Source: Capnocytophaga canimorsus (GTDB lineage: Bacteria; Bacteroidota; Bacteroidia; Flavobacteriales; Flavobacteriaceae). Taken from it: a stretch of 64,000 nt of DNA. Location of the stretch: positions 2,217,001 through 2,281,000 of the forward strand of contig NZ_CP022382.1 of NCBI RefSeq assembly GCF_002302565.1, in the 5' to 3' direction. The position numbers were made by a program, and so were the translations under genes. Position 1 is the stretch's first letter. Each line of letters starts with the position of its first letter. The notes under the pieces were generated by a model. The model saw only the letters and a list, made by a program, of their open reading frames with translations, had not been told where the DNA came from and searched no databases. Below, piece after piece: positions 17,906 to 27,472 of this stretch.

Positions 17906-19579
17906 ATGAAACAACCTGCCATAGCTCTTGCACAATATGTCATTCAGGCGTGTAAGGCGAAAAATATAAAAAACATAGTAATATCGCCTGGTTCGCGTAA
18001 TGCTCCACTAACCATAGGTTTTTCAAATCACCCGTTTTTTAATTGTTACAGCATTGTTGATGAACGATGTGCGGCTTTCTTTGCATTAGGAATTGCACAG
18101 CAGATACGTCAGCCCGTAGCTGTAGTTTGTACTTCAGGTTCTGCATTGCTTAATTACTATCCAGCCATTAGTGAGGCTTTTTATAGTAATATTCCTTTGG
18201 TTGTGATTTCGGCTGACCGTCCTTCGGATAAAATTGACATTGGTGATGGGCAAACCATTCGCCAACGAAATGTATTTGCCAATCATATTGCAGATAGCGC
18301 TAACCTTTCAGAGGCAATTACCGCTGAAAAAAGTAATGTTTATCTGCTCAACAGGGCATTAAATACAGCGATTCAGCAGCAATTGCCTGTGCACATTAAT
18401 GTACCTTTTGAAGAGCCGCTATATCTAACTACTGAAGAAGAGGTTTATTTCGAGTCGATTACTCCCGTAACCCCAGAGTCGTATTTGCCCGATGTTGCTC
18501 TCTCCGATTTTATAAAAGCTTGGAACGATAGCCCTAAAAAAATGATTTTGGTTGGGGTATTAGCGCCCAATACTTTGGAACAAGCGTTTATAAACCAATT
18601 GGCGCAAGACCCTTCGGTATTGGTGCTTACTGAAACGACCTCTAATTTACATCACGTAAATTTTATTCCGTATATCGATAAGTTGCTGACTTTCTGTGAG
18701 CAATCGGAAGCTCTGAAAGAGCAGTTACGTCCCGATTTATTGCTGACATTCGGAGGGTTGGTAGTGTCTAAAAAAATAAAACAATTCTTACGAAAATATC
18801 AACCTAAATATCACTATCATATTGATTTATACCGAGGATATGATTCGTATTTTTGTTTAACACATCATTTTCAGGCTGAAATCAACTTCTTTTGGCAACG
18901 GACGTTTCCTAATCTGACTAAGGTTGCTTCCGATTATCAAAGTCAATGGCTTAAAGTCAATGATTTAATTCATAAAAAGCATTTGCAATATGTGAGTGAT
19001 GTCGCATATTCCGATATGAAGGTTTACAAGAAGATATTTGAAGAAATTCCGCAAGATTATACCATTCAGCTTAGTAACAGTTCTACGGTGCGATATGCAC
19101 AATTGTTCAAATGCAACCCCAGCTGGAAAGTATTTTGTAATCGCGGAACTAGTGGCATTGATGGAAGCATTTCTACAGCCATAGGTGCTTCGGTAGGGGC
19201 AGAAGCAAAAACCTTACTTATTACTGGTGATTTGAGCTTCTTTTATGATAGTAATGCGTTGTGGAACAAATACATCCGTAAAGATTTTCGTATTATACTC
19301 ATTAACAACCAAGGCGGAGGTATTTTCAGAATTTTACCTGGTGATAAATCGGATAAGCATTTTGAGACTTATTTTGAAACCCCGCACACCCTTACCGCTG
19401 AACATCTTTGTAAAATGTACGGATTGGATTATCAAAAGGCAGATAATTTTGAGGATTTCAATACAAAATGGTTTGATTTTTTCGCTCCTTCGTTATGTCC
19501 GAAGTTGTTAGAAGTGCAAACTCCAAGGCTTGAAAATGATAAAGTTTTGTTAGAATACTTTCAGCTTCTGAAAAAATAG
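17906..19579 (+). CDS. menD: SEPHCHC synthase MenD
   Basis: MenD is the thiamine-diphosphate enzyme that joins isochorismate and 2-oxoglutarate, the first committed step of menaquinone synthesis. The 557-residue protein has the N-terminal pyrimidine-binding domain with ISPGSRNAPLT and a conserved Glu in IVDERCAAFFALG. The central domain follows, and the C-terminal domain has the ThDP/Mg motif GDLSFFYDSNALWN (about residues 438-451) and NNQGGGIFRILPG. A -7 box TATTTTTG lies at 17873-17880. menA and menB are 6-10 kb upstream on the other strand. Confidence 0.96.
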   Translation: MKQPAIALAQYVIQACKAKNIKNIVISPGSRNAPLTIGFSNHPFFNCYSIVDERCAAFFALGIAQQIRQPVAVVCTSGSALLNYYPAISEAFYSNIPLVVISADRPSDKIDIGDGQTIRQRNVFANHIADSANLSEAITAEKSNVYLLNRALNTAIQQQLPVHINVPFEEPLYLTTEEEVYFESITPVTPESYLPDVALSDFIKAWNDSPKKMILVGVLAPNTLEQAFINQLAQDPSVLVLTETTSNLHHVNFIPYIDKLLTFCEQSEALKEQLRPDLLLTFGGLVVSKKIKQFLRKYQPKYHYHIDLYRGYDSYFCLTHHFQAEINFFWQRTFPNLTKVASDYQSQWLKVNDLIHKKHLQYVSDVAYSDMKVYKKIFEEIPQDYTIQLSNSSTVRYAQLFKCNPSWKVFCNRGTSGIDGSISTAIGASVGAEAKTLLITGDLSFFYDSNALWNKYIRKDFRIILINNQGGGIFRILPGDKSDKHFETYFETPHTLTAEHLCKMYGLDYQKADNFEDFNTKWFDFFAPSLCPKLLEVQTPRLENDKVLLEYFQLLKK

Positions 19580-19617
19580 CCTACCTTTATGGTCTAATTT
19601 TAATTTAATATTCTATT

Positions 19618-19962
19618 ATGAGCAAAAGAGACGAACTTATTGAAAAGTACGCTGCTGATTTAAAAGAAAAAGTAGGCGTAACCCCAGATTTAGAATTTCT
19701 TACCAAAGTAACTGTTGGTTTGGGTCCATCCATTTACAATGCTGATTCATCGACTGTTGCAGGGTCTGACCAATCAGAGTTAGACCGTATCAAACAAAAT
19801 TTCTTAGTTAAAAAATTAGGTTTAAAAGACAGTCCTGAGTTGGATAAAGCCATTGAAAGTGTTTTAGAGCAGTACGGCAAATCGAACAAATCAAAATATC
19901 GTGCGGTGGTGTACTACTTATTAGCCAAACACTTCAAAAAAGAAAGCGTATACAACAAATAG
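19618..19962 (+). CDS. DUF2853 family protein
   Basis: The 114-residue soluble protein matches DUF2853 in length and pattern: MSKRDELIEKYAADLKEK at the start, a central VTVGLGPSIYNADSSTVA, and a C-terminal helical KSKYRAVVYYLLAKHF. No function is known for the family. It lies 38 bases after menD, so the two may be cotranscribed up to the strong terminator that follows. Confidence 0.88.
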   Translation: MSKRDELIEKYAADLKEKVGVTPDLEFLTKVTVGLGPSIYNADSSTVAGSDQSELDRIKQNFLVKKLGLKDSPELDKAIESVLEQYGKSNKSKYRAVVYYLLAKHFKKESVYNK

Positions 19963-19974
19963 AATTCAAAAAAG

Positions 19975-20008
19975 AAAATCGGCTACCTAAAAAGGTAGCC
20001 GATTTTTT
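19975..20008 (+). terminator. Terminator after the DUF2853 gene
   Basis: A perfect 14-bp stem (19975-19988 and 19993-20006, AAAATCGGCTACCT type) has an AAAA loop and ends in six T. It is 12 bases after the stop codon. Confidence 0.92.
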
Positions 20009-20116
20009 AAACTAAACGCTTTTTGAGCTTTAAAATAAAAACATTCTATAAGGAATAAAATGAATTACTTTATAAATCATAAGTGATTGTAAATGAATTT
20101 TTAACAACTATAAAAT

Positions 20117-20148
20117 TTGATTCTAAAAAAACAGAATCAATTTTTTTT
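20117..20148 (+). terminator. Second terminator upstream of the blaI promoter
   Basis: Eight-bp arms (20117-20124 and 20133-20140, TTGATTCT/AGAATCAA) are followed by eight T. No gene lies between this and the terminator at 19975-20008. The 110 bases between them may be a short non-coding transcript, or the hairpin may simply insulate the blaI promoter from read-through. Confidence 0.65.
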
Positions 20149-20157
20149 ATGCAATAA

Positions 20158-20191
20158 AACTAAAAAAATAGTTGTAACTAAAAAAATAGTT
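20158..20191 (+). promoter_or_regulatory. Tandem palindromic operator at the blaI promoter
   Basis: Two identical 16-bp palindromes, AACTAAAAAAATAGTT, occupy 20158-20173 and 20176-20191, so their centres are 18 bp apart. They overlap the -33 TTG (20172-20174) and fill the spacer up to the -7 box. Paired dyads over a promoter are the usual layout for BlaI/MecI repressors, and the next gene encodes such a repressor. Binding is inferred, not shown. Confidence 0.7.
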
Positions 20192-20201
20192 TGTATATTT
20201 G
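20172..20201 (+). promoter_or_regulatory. Promoter of the blaI-M56 operon
   Basis: TTG at 20172-20174, a 19-bp spacer and TATATTTG at 20194-20201 match the Bacteroidota consensus (TTG, 17-23 bp, TAnnTTTG). The start codon of the repressor gene is 22 bases after the -7 box, so the 5' leader is short. Confidence 0.75.
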
Positions 20202-20222
20202 CCGTATAAAAATAATAAGTTA

Positions 20223-20594
20223 ATGTCTCAATCTATAAAAACGCTTACTAAAGCTGAAGAAGAAATTATGCAAGTATTGTGGCAATTGGGTAAAGGTACA
20301 GTCAATGATATCATTGCACAGCTGAATGACCCCAAACCTGCCTACAACACAGTATCAACAGTGGTTCGGATATTGGAAAATAAAGGATTTGTCAGTCACG
20401 AGCCACAAGGTAGAGGATTTATCTATTTTCCAATAGTATCGAAGGAAATTTACAGTCACAAATCACTTAAAGACTTGGCTGAAAATTATTTTAAAGGTTC
20501 TTTTAAATCAATGCTTTCTTTCTTTGTTGAAAAAAAGGACATCGACTTAAAAGATGTAGAAGACCTATTACAAAAACTTAAAAAGGAAAAGTGA
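20223..20594 (+). CDS. BlaI/MecI/CopY family transcriptional repressor
   Basis: The 123-residue protein has the winged helix of penicillinase repressors: LTKAEEEIMQVLWQLGKGTVNDI, recognition helix region AYNTVSTVVRILENKGFV and the wing SHEPQGRGFIYFP. A C-terminal dimerisation helix follows with NYFKGSFKSML, the region cut in staphylococcal BlaI. I chose the ATG at 20223 over an upstream TTG that lies inside the -7 box. The stop overlaps the start of the M56 protease gene (TGATG), as in blaI-blaR1 pairs. The inducing signal is unknown; no beta-lactamase gene is nearby. Confidence 0.9.
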   Translation: MSQSIKTLTKAEEEIMQVLWQLGKGTVNDIIAQLNDPKPAYNTVSTVVRILENKGFVSHEPQGRGFIYFPIVSKEIYSHKSLKDLAENYFKGSFKSMLSFFVEKKDIDLKDVEDLLQKLKKEK

Positions 20595-21880
20595 TGGAAA
20601 ACTTTTTAATATATTCAGTTAAAACGATGTTCGTACAGCTTTTGTTTTTATTGCTTTACGAAGCGTTTTTCAAAAACGAGCCTTATTTTAGGATAAATCG
20701 CTTTTTCCTGCTATCGGGAATTGCACTTTCATTAACATTGCCTTTTTTCCCGATTTCTTTGGCAAACGATAATATTACAGCGGCTATCCGTTTGGAAGAA
20801 TTTGTCGCCTACGCCAATACAACTTCAGAAAATATGGTTATAGCCTCCAACACGAATGCTATCAATTGGTATGAAATGATTTACGGTATCGGGGCAGTAT
20901 GCTTCGGATTGCTTTTCATCATAAAAATAATACGGTTGAACCGCCTATTGAACCGTTCACAACGGGTGGTTCTGAACGGAACTCGTATTTTCCTATTAGA
21001 GGATTTGACCCAAGCCTTTACATTTATGAATAACATTTATGTAGGCAAAGAACAAGCGGAAGAAACTTGTGTTATTGAACACGAAAAAGTGCATCAAAAC
21101 CAGTGGCACTCGCTTGATTTGTTGTTTTTGGAACTGATGAAGATTGTTTTTTGGTTTAATCCGTTGTTGTATTTCTATCAGAAACGATTGGTAGAAGCAC
21201 ACGAATTTGAAGCCGATAGGCAAACCTACCCTAAGTTTCAAAACTATTATTATCAAACACTTATTAACCAAGCTTTGGGAACGAAGATTGATTTACTTAC
21301 CAGTTATTGGTCTGTTCCCAAACTTATTAAACGAAGATTAAATATGTTACAACAAAAACAAAAATCGACAAAAGGAATGTCAAAATACTTATTGGCAATC
21401 CCTACATTGGCAGTTTCAGTGCTGATGCTTTCGGCAGGTAATGCTCCGCAAAACAATCTATCGGAAAACCTTCCAAAAAATTCAGTAGCTGAAGCTCAAC
21501 TTACAAACAATCAAGTTGTGAATGACACTATTCCTTTTATGAAAGTGGATAAAGCACCTCGCTTTAAGGAGTGTGAGAATGTTTCTGAAAGTGAAAGTTT
21601 TGAATGCTTCAAAAAAGGATTAGATGCACACATAGTTCGCAATTTCAAATACCCGAAAGAGGCGGCTGAAAAAGATCTACAAGGTAGAGTAAACGTCCTT
21701 TTTAGTATTGGGACAGATGGAAAAGTTTCTATAAAATCAATGAGTGGTGGTGAAAAAGTGCTTCAAGAAGAAGCAAAGCGTCTTATAGAAACATTACCTC
21801 AGCTTATTCCTGGACAACACCAAGGTAAAAATGCTGCAGTAATGTTCCTTTATCCAATAAATTTTAAATTAGCGAAATAA
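20594..21880 (+). CDS. M56 family metallopeptidase with TonB C-terminal domain
   Basis: This BlaR1-like membrane sensor-protease has 428 residues. It has several N-terminal membrane helices and the zinc motif HEKVH (about residue 160), with the downstream Glu in HEFEADR (about residue 205). A further helix lies near residue 265. The C-terminal, probably periplasmic, domain (about 315-428) resembles a TonB C-terminal domain, with YPKEAAEKDLQGRVNVLFSI and two Cys just before it. In place of a penicillin-binding sensor it carries this TonB-type domain, a known Bacteroidota variant. It probably cleaves, directly or indirectly, the repressor encoded upstream. Confidence 0.88.
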   Translation: MENFLIYSVKTMFVQLLFLLLYEAFFKNEPYFRINRFFLLSGIALSLTLPFFPISLANDNITAAIRLEEFVAYANTTSENMVIASNTNAINWYEMIYGIGAVCFGLLFIIKIIRLNRLLNRSQRVVLNGTRIFLLEDLTQAFTFMNNIYVGKEQAEETCVIEHEKVHQNQWHSLDLLFLELMKIVFWFNPLLYFYQKRLVEAHEFEADRQTYPKFQNYYYQTLINQALGTKIDLLTSYWSVPKLIKRRLNMLQQKQKSTKGMSKYLLAIPTLAVSVLMLSAGNAPQNNLSENLPKNSVAEAQLTNNQVVNDTIPFMKVDKAPRFKECENVSESESFECFKKGLDAHIVRNFKYPKEAAEKDLQGRVNVLFSIGTDGKVSIKSMSGGEKVLQEEAKRLIETLPQLIPGQHQGKNAAVMFLYPINFKLAK

Positions 21881-21883
21881 TAA

Positions 21884-21920
21884 TTAATCAAAAGCCCGAA
21901 TTTTTCGGGCTTTTGATTAA
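21884..21920. terminator. Bidirectional terminator between the M56 gene and ilvA
   Basis: A perfect 17-bp inverted repeat (21884-21900 and 21904-21920, core AAGCCCGAA/TTCGGGCTT) with a TTT loop lies between convergent genes. Both flanks supply T-runs, so it can serve both. Confidence 0.92.
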
Positions 21921-21921
21921 A

Positions 21922-23181
21922 TCACACTAAAAACTGGAATAAATCGGGTTTGTTGTTCAGGTAATCCCCATAGAAGTTGCGTTGTTTCATCCGGTCGATA
22001 AGTGGTTGGAGGTCAGTCTCATTTTTGAGTTCGATACCTACTACGGCAGGTCCGTTTTCGCGATTATGCTTTTTGGAGTACTCAAAATAGGTAATATCAT
22101 CTGTTTTTCCGAGGATTTCAACCACAAATTCTTTCAATGCACCGGCACGTTGCGGAAATCGAACGATGAAATAATGCTTTAAATTGGCATAAAGCAAGGC
22201 GCGTTCCTTAATTTCTGCCGTTCGAGTGATGTCATTATTGCTTCCGCTGATAACACAAACCACTTTTTTACCCTTAATTTTTTCTTTATAGAAATCCAGA
22301 GCGGAAATTGATAACGCCCCAGCAGGTTCCACCACAATAGCATCGCGGTTGTACAAATCCAAAATGGTTTGACATACTTTCCCCTCGGGGACAAGTACAA
22401 CATCATCTAAAAATCGATTACAGATTTCAAAATTTAAACTGCCCACTTTCTTTACCGAAGCACCATCTACAAACTTGTCGATTTCAGTGAGTTCCACAGG
22501 TTTTCCTGCTTTTAATGCTTCTTTCATTGAGGGGGCACCTAAGGGTTCAACTCCAATGATTTTTGTTTGTGGAGAAAGCGTTTTAAATACGGAAGAAAGC
22601 CCTGCTGAAAGTCCGCCACCACCTATGGGAACAAACACATAATCAATCGGTTCGTTGGCTTGGTCGAGAATTTCTAGTCCGATAGTGGCTTGTCCTTCAA
22701 TGACTTTTTCATCGTCAAAAGGAGGGACGAACGTTTTTGCGTTTTCTGTTGCAAATTTTATTGCGGCATTGTTGGAATCATCAAAAGTGTCACCTTCCAA
22801 AACTATGGTAACATTCTCTCCGCCAAACATTTGTACTTGTTCGATTTTTTGTTGTGGAGTAGTTACAGGCATATAAATATCACCTTTGATATTTAATATT
22901 TGGCAAGAAAGTGCCACACCTTGTGCGTGATTTCCGGCACTCGCACAGACGATTCCTTGTTGTTTGTCTTGCTCGGAAAGGGAGCTGATTTTGTTGTACG
23001 CTCCTCGAATTTTATAGGAACGTACTTGTTGTAAATCTTCTCTTTTAAAATAAATTTCCGCTTCGAATAAATTGCTTAATCGCACACTTTTTGAAAGCGG
23101 TGTGGTATTTATCACAGATTTTATCCGTAGCATTGCTTTTTGTACTTCTTGAACTTGTGGTATGTATGTTGTTACCTCCAT
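21922..23181 (-). CDS. ilvA: Threonine dehydratase IlvA
   Basis: IlvA deaminates threonine to 2-oxobutanoate, the entry to isoleucine synthesis. The ATG at 23181 (MEVTTYIPQVQEV) was chosen because the upstream frame has no homology; it gives 419 residues. The PLP Lys lies in YFKREDLQQVRSYKIRGAYN, the glycine loop is VPIGGGGLSAG, and CVISGSNND is also present. A C-terminal ACT-like regulatory domain (about residues 330-419, LKHYFIVRFPQRAGALKEF) makes it the biosynthetic, probably feedback-controlled type. It is the last gene of the ilv cluster, 184 bases after ilvC. Confidence 0.94.
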   Translation of the reverse strand: MEVTTYIPQVQEVQKAMLRIKSVINTTPLSKSVRLSNLFEAEIYFKREDLQQVRSYKIRGAYNKISSLSEQDKQQGIVCASAGNHAQGVALSCQILNIKGDIYMPVTTPQQKIEQVQMFGGENVTIVLEGDTFDDSNNAAIKFATENAKTFVPPFDDEKVIEGQATIGLEILDQANEPIDYVFVPIGGGGLSAGLSSVFKTLSPQTKIIGVEPLGAPSMKEALKAGKPVELTEIDKFVDGASVKKVGSLNFEICNRFLDDVVLVPEGKVCQTILDLYNRDAIVVEPAGALSISALDFYKEKIKGKKVVCVISGSNNDITRTAEIKERALLYANLKHYFIVRFPQRAGALKEFVVEILGKTDDITYFEYSKKHNRENGPAVVGIELKNETDLQPLIDRMKQRNFYGDYLNNKPDLFQFLV

Positions 23182-23365
23182 ATATTTCCTTAATTTTCCT
23201 AAGTTATTTTGTTTTTCTTTGATGAAACATTTATCTTTTTCTCGGTACAATTGTTCTTATGATTGACGTATTTATAGTTCTGAATTTTTGGTGTAACGTA
23301 CTATTTTTTTATTGTTATGTTTCAAGACAAAAGTATAAATATGAAAATAAATGATTAAATTTAAA

Positions 23366-24835
23366 CTATTTTATTCGCTTCATATCAGTCATATAAGCCC
23401 TTAAATGTGCTCCAATTACTTCAATGGGGTGTGAGGCTATGGATTTGTTCACTTGAATTAAATCAATATTGTCGATTTGGTTTGAGACAGTGAAATGACT
23501 CCCGATTACATTGTTTTCTAATCCGTCGATATAGGCAGCAATGAGCGGTCGGCATTCGTGTTCAAACAAATAGCAGCCGTATTCGGCGGTGTCGGAAATG
23601 GTTTTATTCATTTCATACAATTTTTTACGAGCTATAGTGTTGGCAATCAGAGGCAATTCGTGTAGTGATTCATAATATGCTGATTCGGCTTTTATGCCTG
23701 ATTCGGTCATTACTTCAAAAGCCAACTCCACCCCCGATTTTACCATCGCTACCAATAATGTTCCGTAGTCAAAATAGGTTTGCTCTTCAATAGCTTCGGT
23801 AGTGGTAGGAGTTTTCTCAAAACCGGTTTCAGCCGTAGCGGAACGCCACGTAAGCAGGTTTTTGTCGTTGTTTGCCCAATCTTCCATCATCGTTTTTGAA
23901 AAATGTCCGCTTAAAATATCATCCATATGCTTTTCGAAGAGCGGACGCATCATCTTTTTCAAATCTTCGGAAATGGCAAATGCTCTTACTTTGGCAGGAT
24001 TCGATAGACGATTCATCATATTGGTAATTCCGCCGTGTTTTAAGGCTTCGGTAATGGATTCCCAACCGTATTGAATGAGTTTGGCGGCGTATTCAGGGGC
24101 AACTCCTTCGCGTTTCATCTTATTGAAAGCCAATATCGAACCTGTTTGTAAAAGTCCGCACAGAATGGTTTGTTCGCCCATCAAATCCGATTTTACTTCC
24201 GCCACAAACGATGAACGTAGTACTCCGGCAGTGTCACTTCCTAAAGCTGCTGCGTAGGCTTTTGCCCACTCAAAACCTTTGTTCTCAGGGTCGTTTTCGG
24301 GATGAACGGCAATCAAAGTTGGTACACCAAATCCACGTTTGTATTCCTCACGCACTTCCGAACCTGGCGATTTTGGAGCTACCATAATCACGGTAATATC
24401 TTTACGGATTTCGATACCCTCCTCCACGATGTTGAATCCGTGTGAGTAGGATAAAGTCGCTCCTTGCTTCATCAAAGGCATAATTCTGTTAATCACGGAA
24501 GTATGTTGCTTGTCGGGGGTTAAATTACATACCAAATCTGCCGTAGGAATAAGCTCTTCAAAAGTGCCTACTTGAAAGCCGTTAGCGACGGTATTGGTGT
24601 ACGAAGGGCGTTTTTCGGCGATGGCACATTCACGCAAAGCGTAGGAAACATTCAAACCCGAATCACGCATATTCAACCCTTGATTAAGCCCTTGGGCCCC
24701 TGCTCCCACGATAACAATTTTTTTTCCTTTTAAGGCTTCAACTCCTTGACTGAAATCGCTTTTCTGTAATAATTCGCAAACGCCTAATTGTGCTAATTTT
24801 TCTCTGAAATTTAGGGTATTAAAATAATTTTTCAT
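23366..24835 (-). CDS. ilvC: Ketol-acid reductoisomerase IlvC (long form)
   Basis: IlvC isomerises and reduces acetolactate and acetohydroxybutyrate with NADPH. The 489-residue length marks the class II enzyme with a duplicated C-terminal domain. The Rossmann motif [12 protein letters not shown] (about residues 44-55) is followed by [13 protein letters not shown], which carries the charged residues of NADPH specificity. The Mg site is in [14 protein letters not shown] (about 213-226), and the repeated knotted domain is recognised by [20 protein letters not shown]. It lies between ilvN and ilvA. Confidence 0.95.
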   Translation of the reverse strand: MKNYFNTLNFREKLAQLGVCELLQKSDFSQGVEALKGKKIVIVGAGAQGLNQGLNMRDSGLNVSYALRECAIAEKRPSYTNTVANGFQVGTFEELIPTADLVCNLTPDKQHTSVINRIMPLMKQGATLSYSHGFNIVEEGIEIRKDITVIMVAPKSPGSEVREEYKRGFGVPTLIAVHPENDPENKGFEWAKAYAAALGSDTAGVLRSSFVAEVKSDLMGEQTILCGLLQTGSILAFNKMKREGVAPEYAAKLIQYGWESITEALKHGGITNMMNRLSNPAKVRAFAISEDLKKMMRPLFEKHMDDILSGHFSKTMMEDWANNDKNLLTWRSATAETGFEKTPTTTEAIEEQTYFDYGTLLVAMVKSGVELAFEVMTESGIKAESAYYESLHELPLIANTIARKKLYEMNKTISDTAEYGCYLFEHECRPLIAAYIDGLENNVIGSHFTVSNQIDNIDLIQVNKSIASHPIEVIGAHLRAYMTDMKRIK

Positions 24836-24989
24836 TGTTCTTCCGATTTAATTTAAAGATTTATATGGATTGTGTTCTTAAAAATATGATGATAACTTTT
24901 GGTGTCAAACCGAATAAAATTAAAGTTCTTGGAATTAAAGATTTGATTTTACTCAACTTGAAAAAACTGTTTTCTTACATCATACTCTA

Positions 24990-25529
24990 CTATTTTTGGT
25001 TATCTACCTCATATTTGTTGAGCAAGGGAGATACTTTCATTTCCGATTTTGAAATAGCAATTCGTGCCGAGCCTGAAAATTGCATAATTCCGTAAGGTTT
25101 CAGCTCCTGATAAAGTGCTGCGATGGACTCTCGTGAGCCTGTTTTTGAAATTACATAAAAATGTTTATAAACAGCAACAATATTAGCATTATATCGTTGA
25201 ATTATAGTTTGAATGGGAGTTTCTTCATCAAAAAGGGAAGCCGTTGGCATCTTGAAAAGCGAATTTTCAAGGGAAATGATTTCTTCATCGGTATGATAAA
25301 ATACTTTGATGATTTCTATCTGTTTTTCAATCTGTTGAACCAAATGTTCTACCCATTTTTGAGTGGTATGAGTCACAATAATCATCCGAAATACATTGTC
25401 AATTTCCGATGCTGACACATTGATGCTTTCCATATCAATATGTCTTCTGAGGAAAATCCCCGTCACTCTGTTGAGTAGCCCAAGCTGATTTTCCGAATAT
25501 ATGGTGATGGTGTATGTTTTTTGTTCCAT
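24990..25529 (-). CDS. ilvN: Acetolactate synthase small subunit IlvN
   Basis: This is the regulatory subunit of acetohydroxyacid synthase. The N-terminal ACT domain (YTITIYSENQLGLLNRVTGI, about residues 5-24) binds the feedback amino acid, commonly valine. A second domain covers about residues 80-165 (KHFYVISKTGSRESIAAL). The length of 179 residues is usual. It follows ilvB by 78 bases, the normal subunit order. Confidence 0.93.
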   Translation of the reverse strand: MEQKTYTITIYSENQLGLLNRVTGIFLRRHIDMESINVSASEIDNVFRMIIVTHTTQKWVEHLVQQIEKQIEIIKVFYHTDEEIISLENSLFKMPTASLFDEETPIQTIIQRYNANIVAVYKHFYVISKTGSRESIAALYQELKPYGIMQFSGSARIAISKSEMKVSPLLNKYEVDNQK

Positions 25530-25607
25530 ATTTACAATTTTACGTTTGAGGTTTTAAAGTTTCAGGTTCAAGGTTTTATTGTTGATTGAACTTCTTTTGT
25601 TGCTTTT

Positions 25608-27290
25608 TTATTTCAGCCTCACTTCCGAAACTGAAGCTCCTGTGGGTACCATCGGGAAAACGTTGTTTTCTTTCTCGACACGAATTTCCAAGAAATAAGC
25701 CTTGTCGAAATTGAGCATTTCTTTAACAGCATCTTCCAAATCACTGCGTTTGCTAACCAATCGCGATTGAATGTGATACCCTTCTGCAATTTTAATAAAA
25801 TCAGGATTTATCATTTCGGTAGAAGCATATCGACGGTCAAAAAATAGTTCTTGCCACTGACGAACCATTCCTAAAAATTCGTTGTTTAAAACTACAATTT
25901 TCACAGGAATTTGCGACTGAAAAATCGTTCCTAACTCTTGAATGGTCATTTGAAAGCCACCATCGCCAATTACTGCAACCACTTGTTTTTCAGGAACTCC
26001 TATTTTTGCCCCGATGGCTGCCGGTAAGGCAAATCCCATTGTGCCCAATCCTCCCGAAGTGATTTTACTGCGTGAATTTTTAAATTTCGCATAACGACAA
26101 GCCATCATCTGATGTTGCCCCACATCGGAAACAATAACCGCTTCGTGATTAGAACATTTATTTATCAATTCTAAAACTTCTCCCATTGTAAGTCCCTCTT
26201 TTTCAGGATATAATTCGTTTTTAATAACGGAATCATATTCTTCTTTGTCGTATTTTTTGAATTCTTCTCGCCACGTTGTATGTTTTTTCTGTTCTACTAA
26301 CGGAAGTATTTTCTGTAAAGCCTCTTTTACATTGCCCAATATGGCGACATCAGCCTTTACGTTTTTGTTGATTTCCGCAGGGTCAATGTCAAAATGTAAT
26401 ACCTTCGCTTGTTTGGCGTATCTGCTTAAATCGCCCGTTACGCGGTCATCAAAACGCATTCCCAAAGCGATGAGTACGTCACACGTATTGGTCATTACAT
26501 TAGGAGCGTAGTTGCCGTGCATACCTACCATTCCCACATAATTGGGGTGTTCGGTGGGCAATGCCGAAAGTCCTAAAATGGTCGCTGCTGCGGGTATATC
26601 GGTCTTTTCTAAAAAGGATTTTAGCTCGTTTTCAGCTTGACCTAAAATGATTCCTTGTCCGAAAACGACATAGGGTTTTTGTGCTTGATTGATGATTTGT
26701 GCGGCTTCAGCCAATTTTGAATCATCTATTTCAGGTACAGGATTATAGCTTCGCATTCGAGTACATTTCTTATAGTCGAACTGAGCAACTTGGTCGAACT
26801 GAGCACTTTTTACGATGTCGATAAGTACAGGTCCGGGTCTTCCCGAACGGGCAATGTAAAAGGCTTTGGCGATTGCTTCGGGTATTTCTTCTACTTCCGT
26901 GATTTGGAAATTCCATTTGGTTACGGGGGTAGAAATTCCGATGATGTCTGTTTCCTGAAAGGCATCTGTTCCTAAGAGGTGCTTTGCTACCTGACCTGTG
27001 ATGCACACCAACGGCGTGGAATCGATTTGGGCATCGGCAATTCCTGTGATGATGTTGGTTGCTCCGGGTCCTGATGTGGCAAAAACCACACCTACTTTTC
27101 CTGTAGCTCTTGCGTAGCCTTGTGCGGCGTGGATAGCTCCTTGCTCGTGGCGAGTGAGGATGTGTTTCAACTGATTTTGATATTTGTAAAGTTCGTCATA
27201 AACGGGCATTATCGCCCCGCCGGGGTAACCGAAAGCTAAATCGACCCCTTCAGCTAACAAACATTTGATTAAAACTTCTGCTCCTATCAT
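25608..27290 (-). CDS. ilvB: Acetolactate synthase large subunit IlvB
   Basis: This is the ThDP- and FAD-dependent catalytic subunit of acetohydroxyacid synthase, 560 residues. The N-terminal domain has FGYPGGAIMPVYDEL and the catalytic Glu in LTRHEQGAIHAAQG. The central FAD domain follows (GMRFDDRVTGD), and the C-terminal ThDP motif is GDGGFQMTIQELGT with NNEFLGMVRQWQE (about residues 443-473). It makes acetolactate for valine and leucine and acetohydroxybutyrate for isoleucine. It lies 182 bases after ilvD and before its small subunit. Confidence 0.96.
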   Translation of the reverse strand: MIGAEVLIKCLLAEGVDLAFGYPGGAIMPVYDELYKYQNQLKHILTRHEQGAIHAAQGYARATGKVGVVFATSGPGATNIITGIADAQIDSTPLVCITGQVAKHLLGTDAFQETDIIGISTPVTKWNFQITEVEEIPEAIAKAFYIARSGRPGPVLIDIVKSAQFDQVAQFDYKKCTRMRSYNPVPEIDDSKLAEAAQIINQAQKPYVVFGQGIILGQAENELKSFLEKTDIPAAATILGLSALPTEHPNYVGMVGMHGNYAPNVMTNTCDVLIALGMRFDDRVTGDLSRYAKQAKVLHFDIDPAEINKNVKADVAILGNVKEALQKILPLVEQKKHTTWREEFKKYDKEEYDSVIKNELYPEKEGLTMGEVLELINKCSNHEAVIVSDVGQHQMMACRYAKFKNSRSKITSGGLGTMGFALPAAIGAKIGVPEKQVVAVIGDGGFQMTIQELGTIFQSQIPVKIVVLNNEFLGMVRQWQELFFDRRYASTEMINPDFIKIAEGYHIQSRLVSKRSDLEDAVKEMLNFDKAYFLEIRVEKENNVFPMVPTGASVSEVRLK

Positions 27291-27472
27291 ATTTATTTAA
27301 AGATTTGATATTTAATGAATTATTTATTTTAAAAATATAGAAAAGTATGATACGGAAAATAAGCGATTTCGTTCAGCCTGATATTAAAAATTATCATCAT
27401 ACTTTTTATAACATAACGAAAAAATTTTGTTGATTAATTTACATCTGATTAATTATGAGTTGAGGCTCTCTA

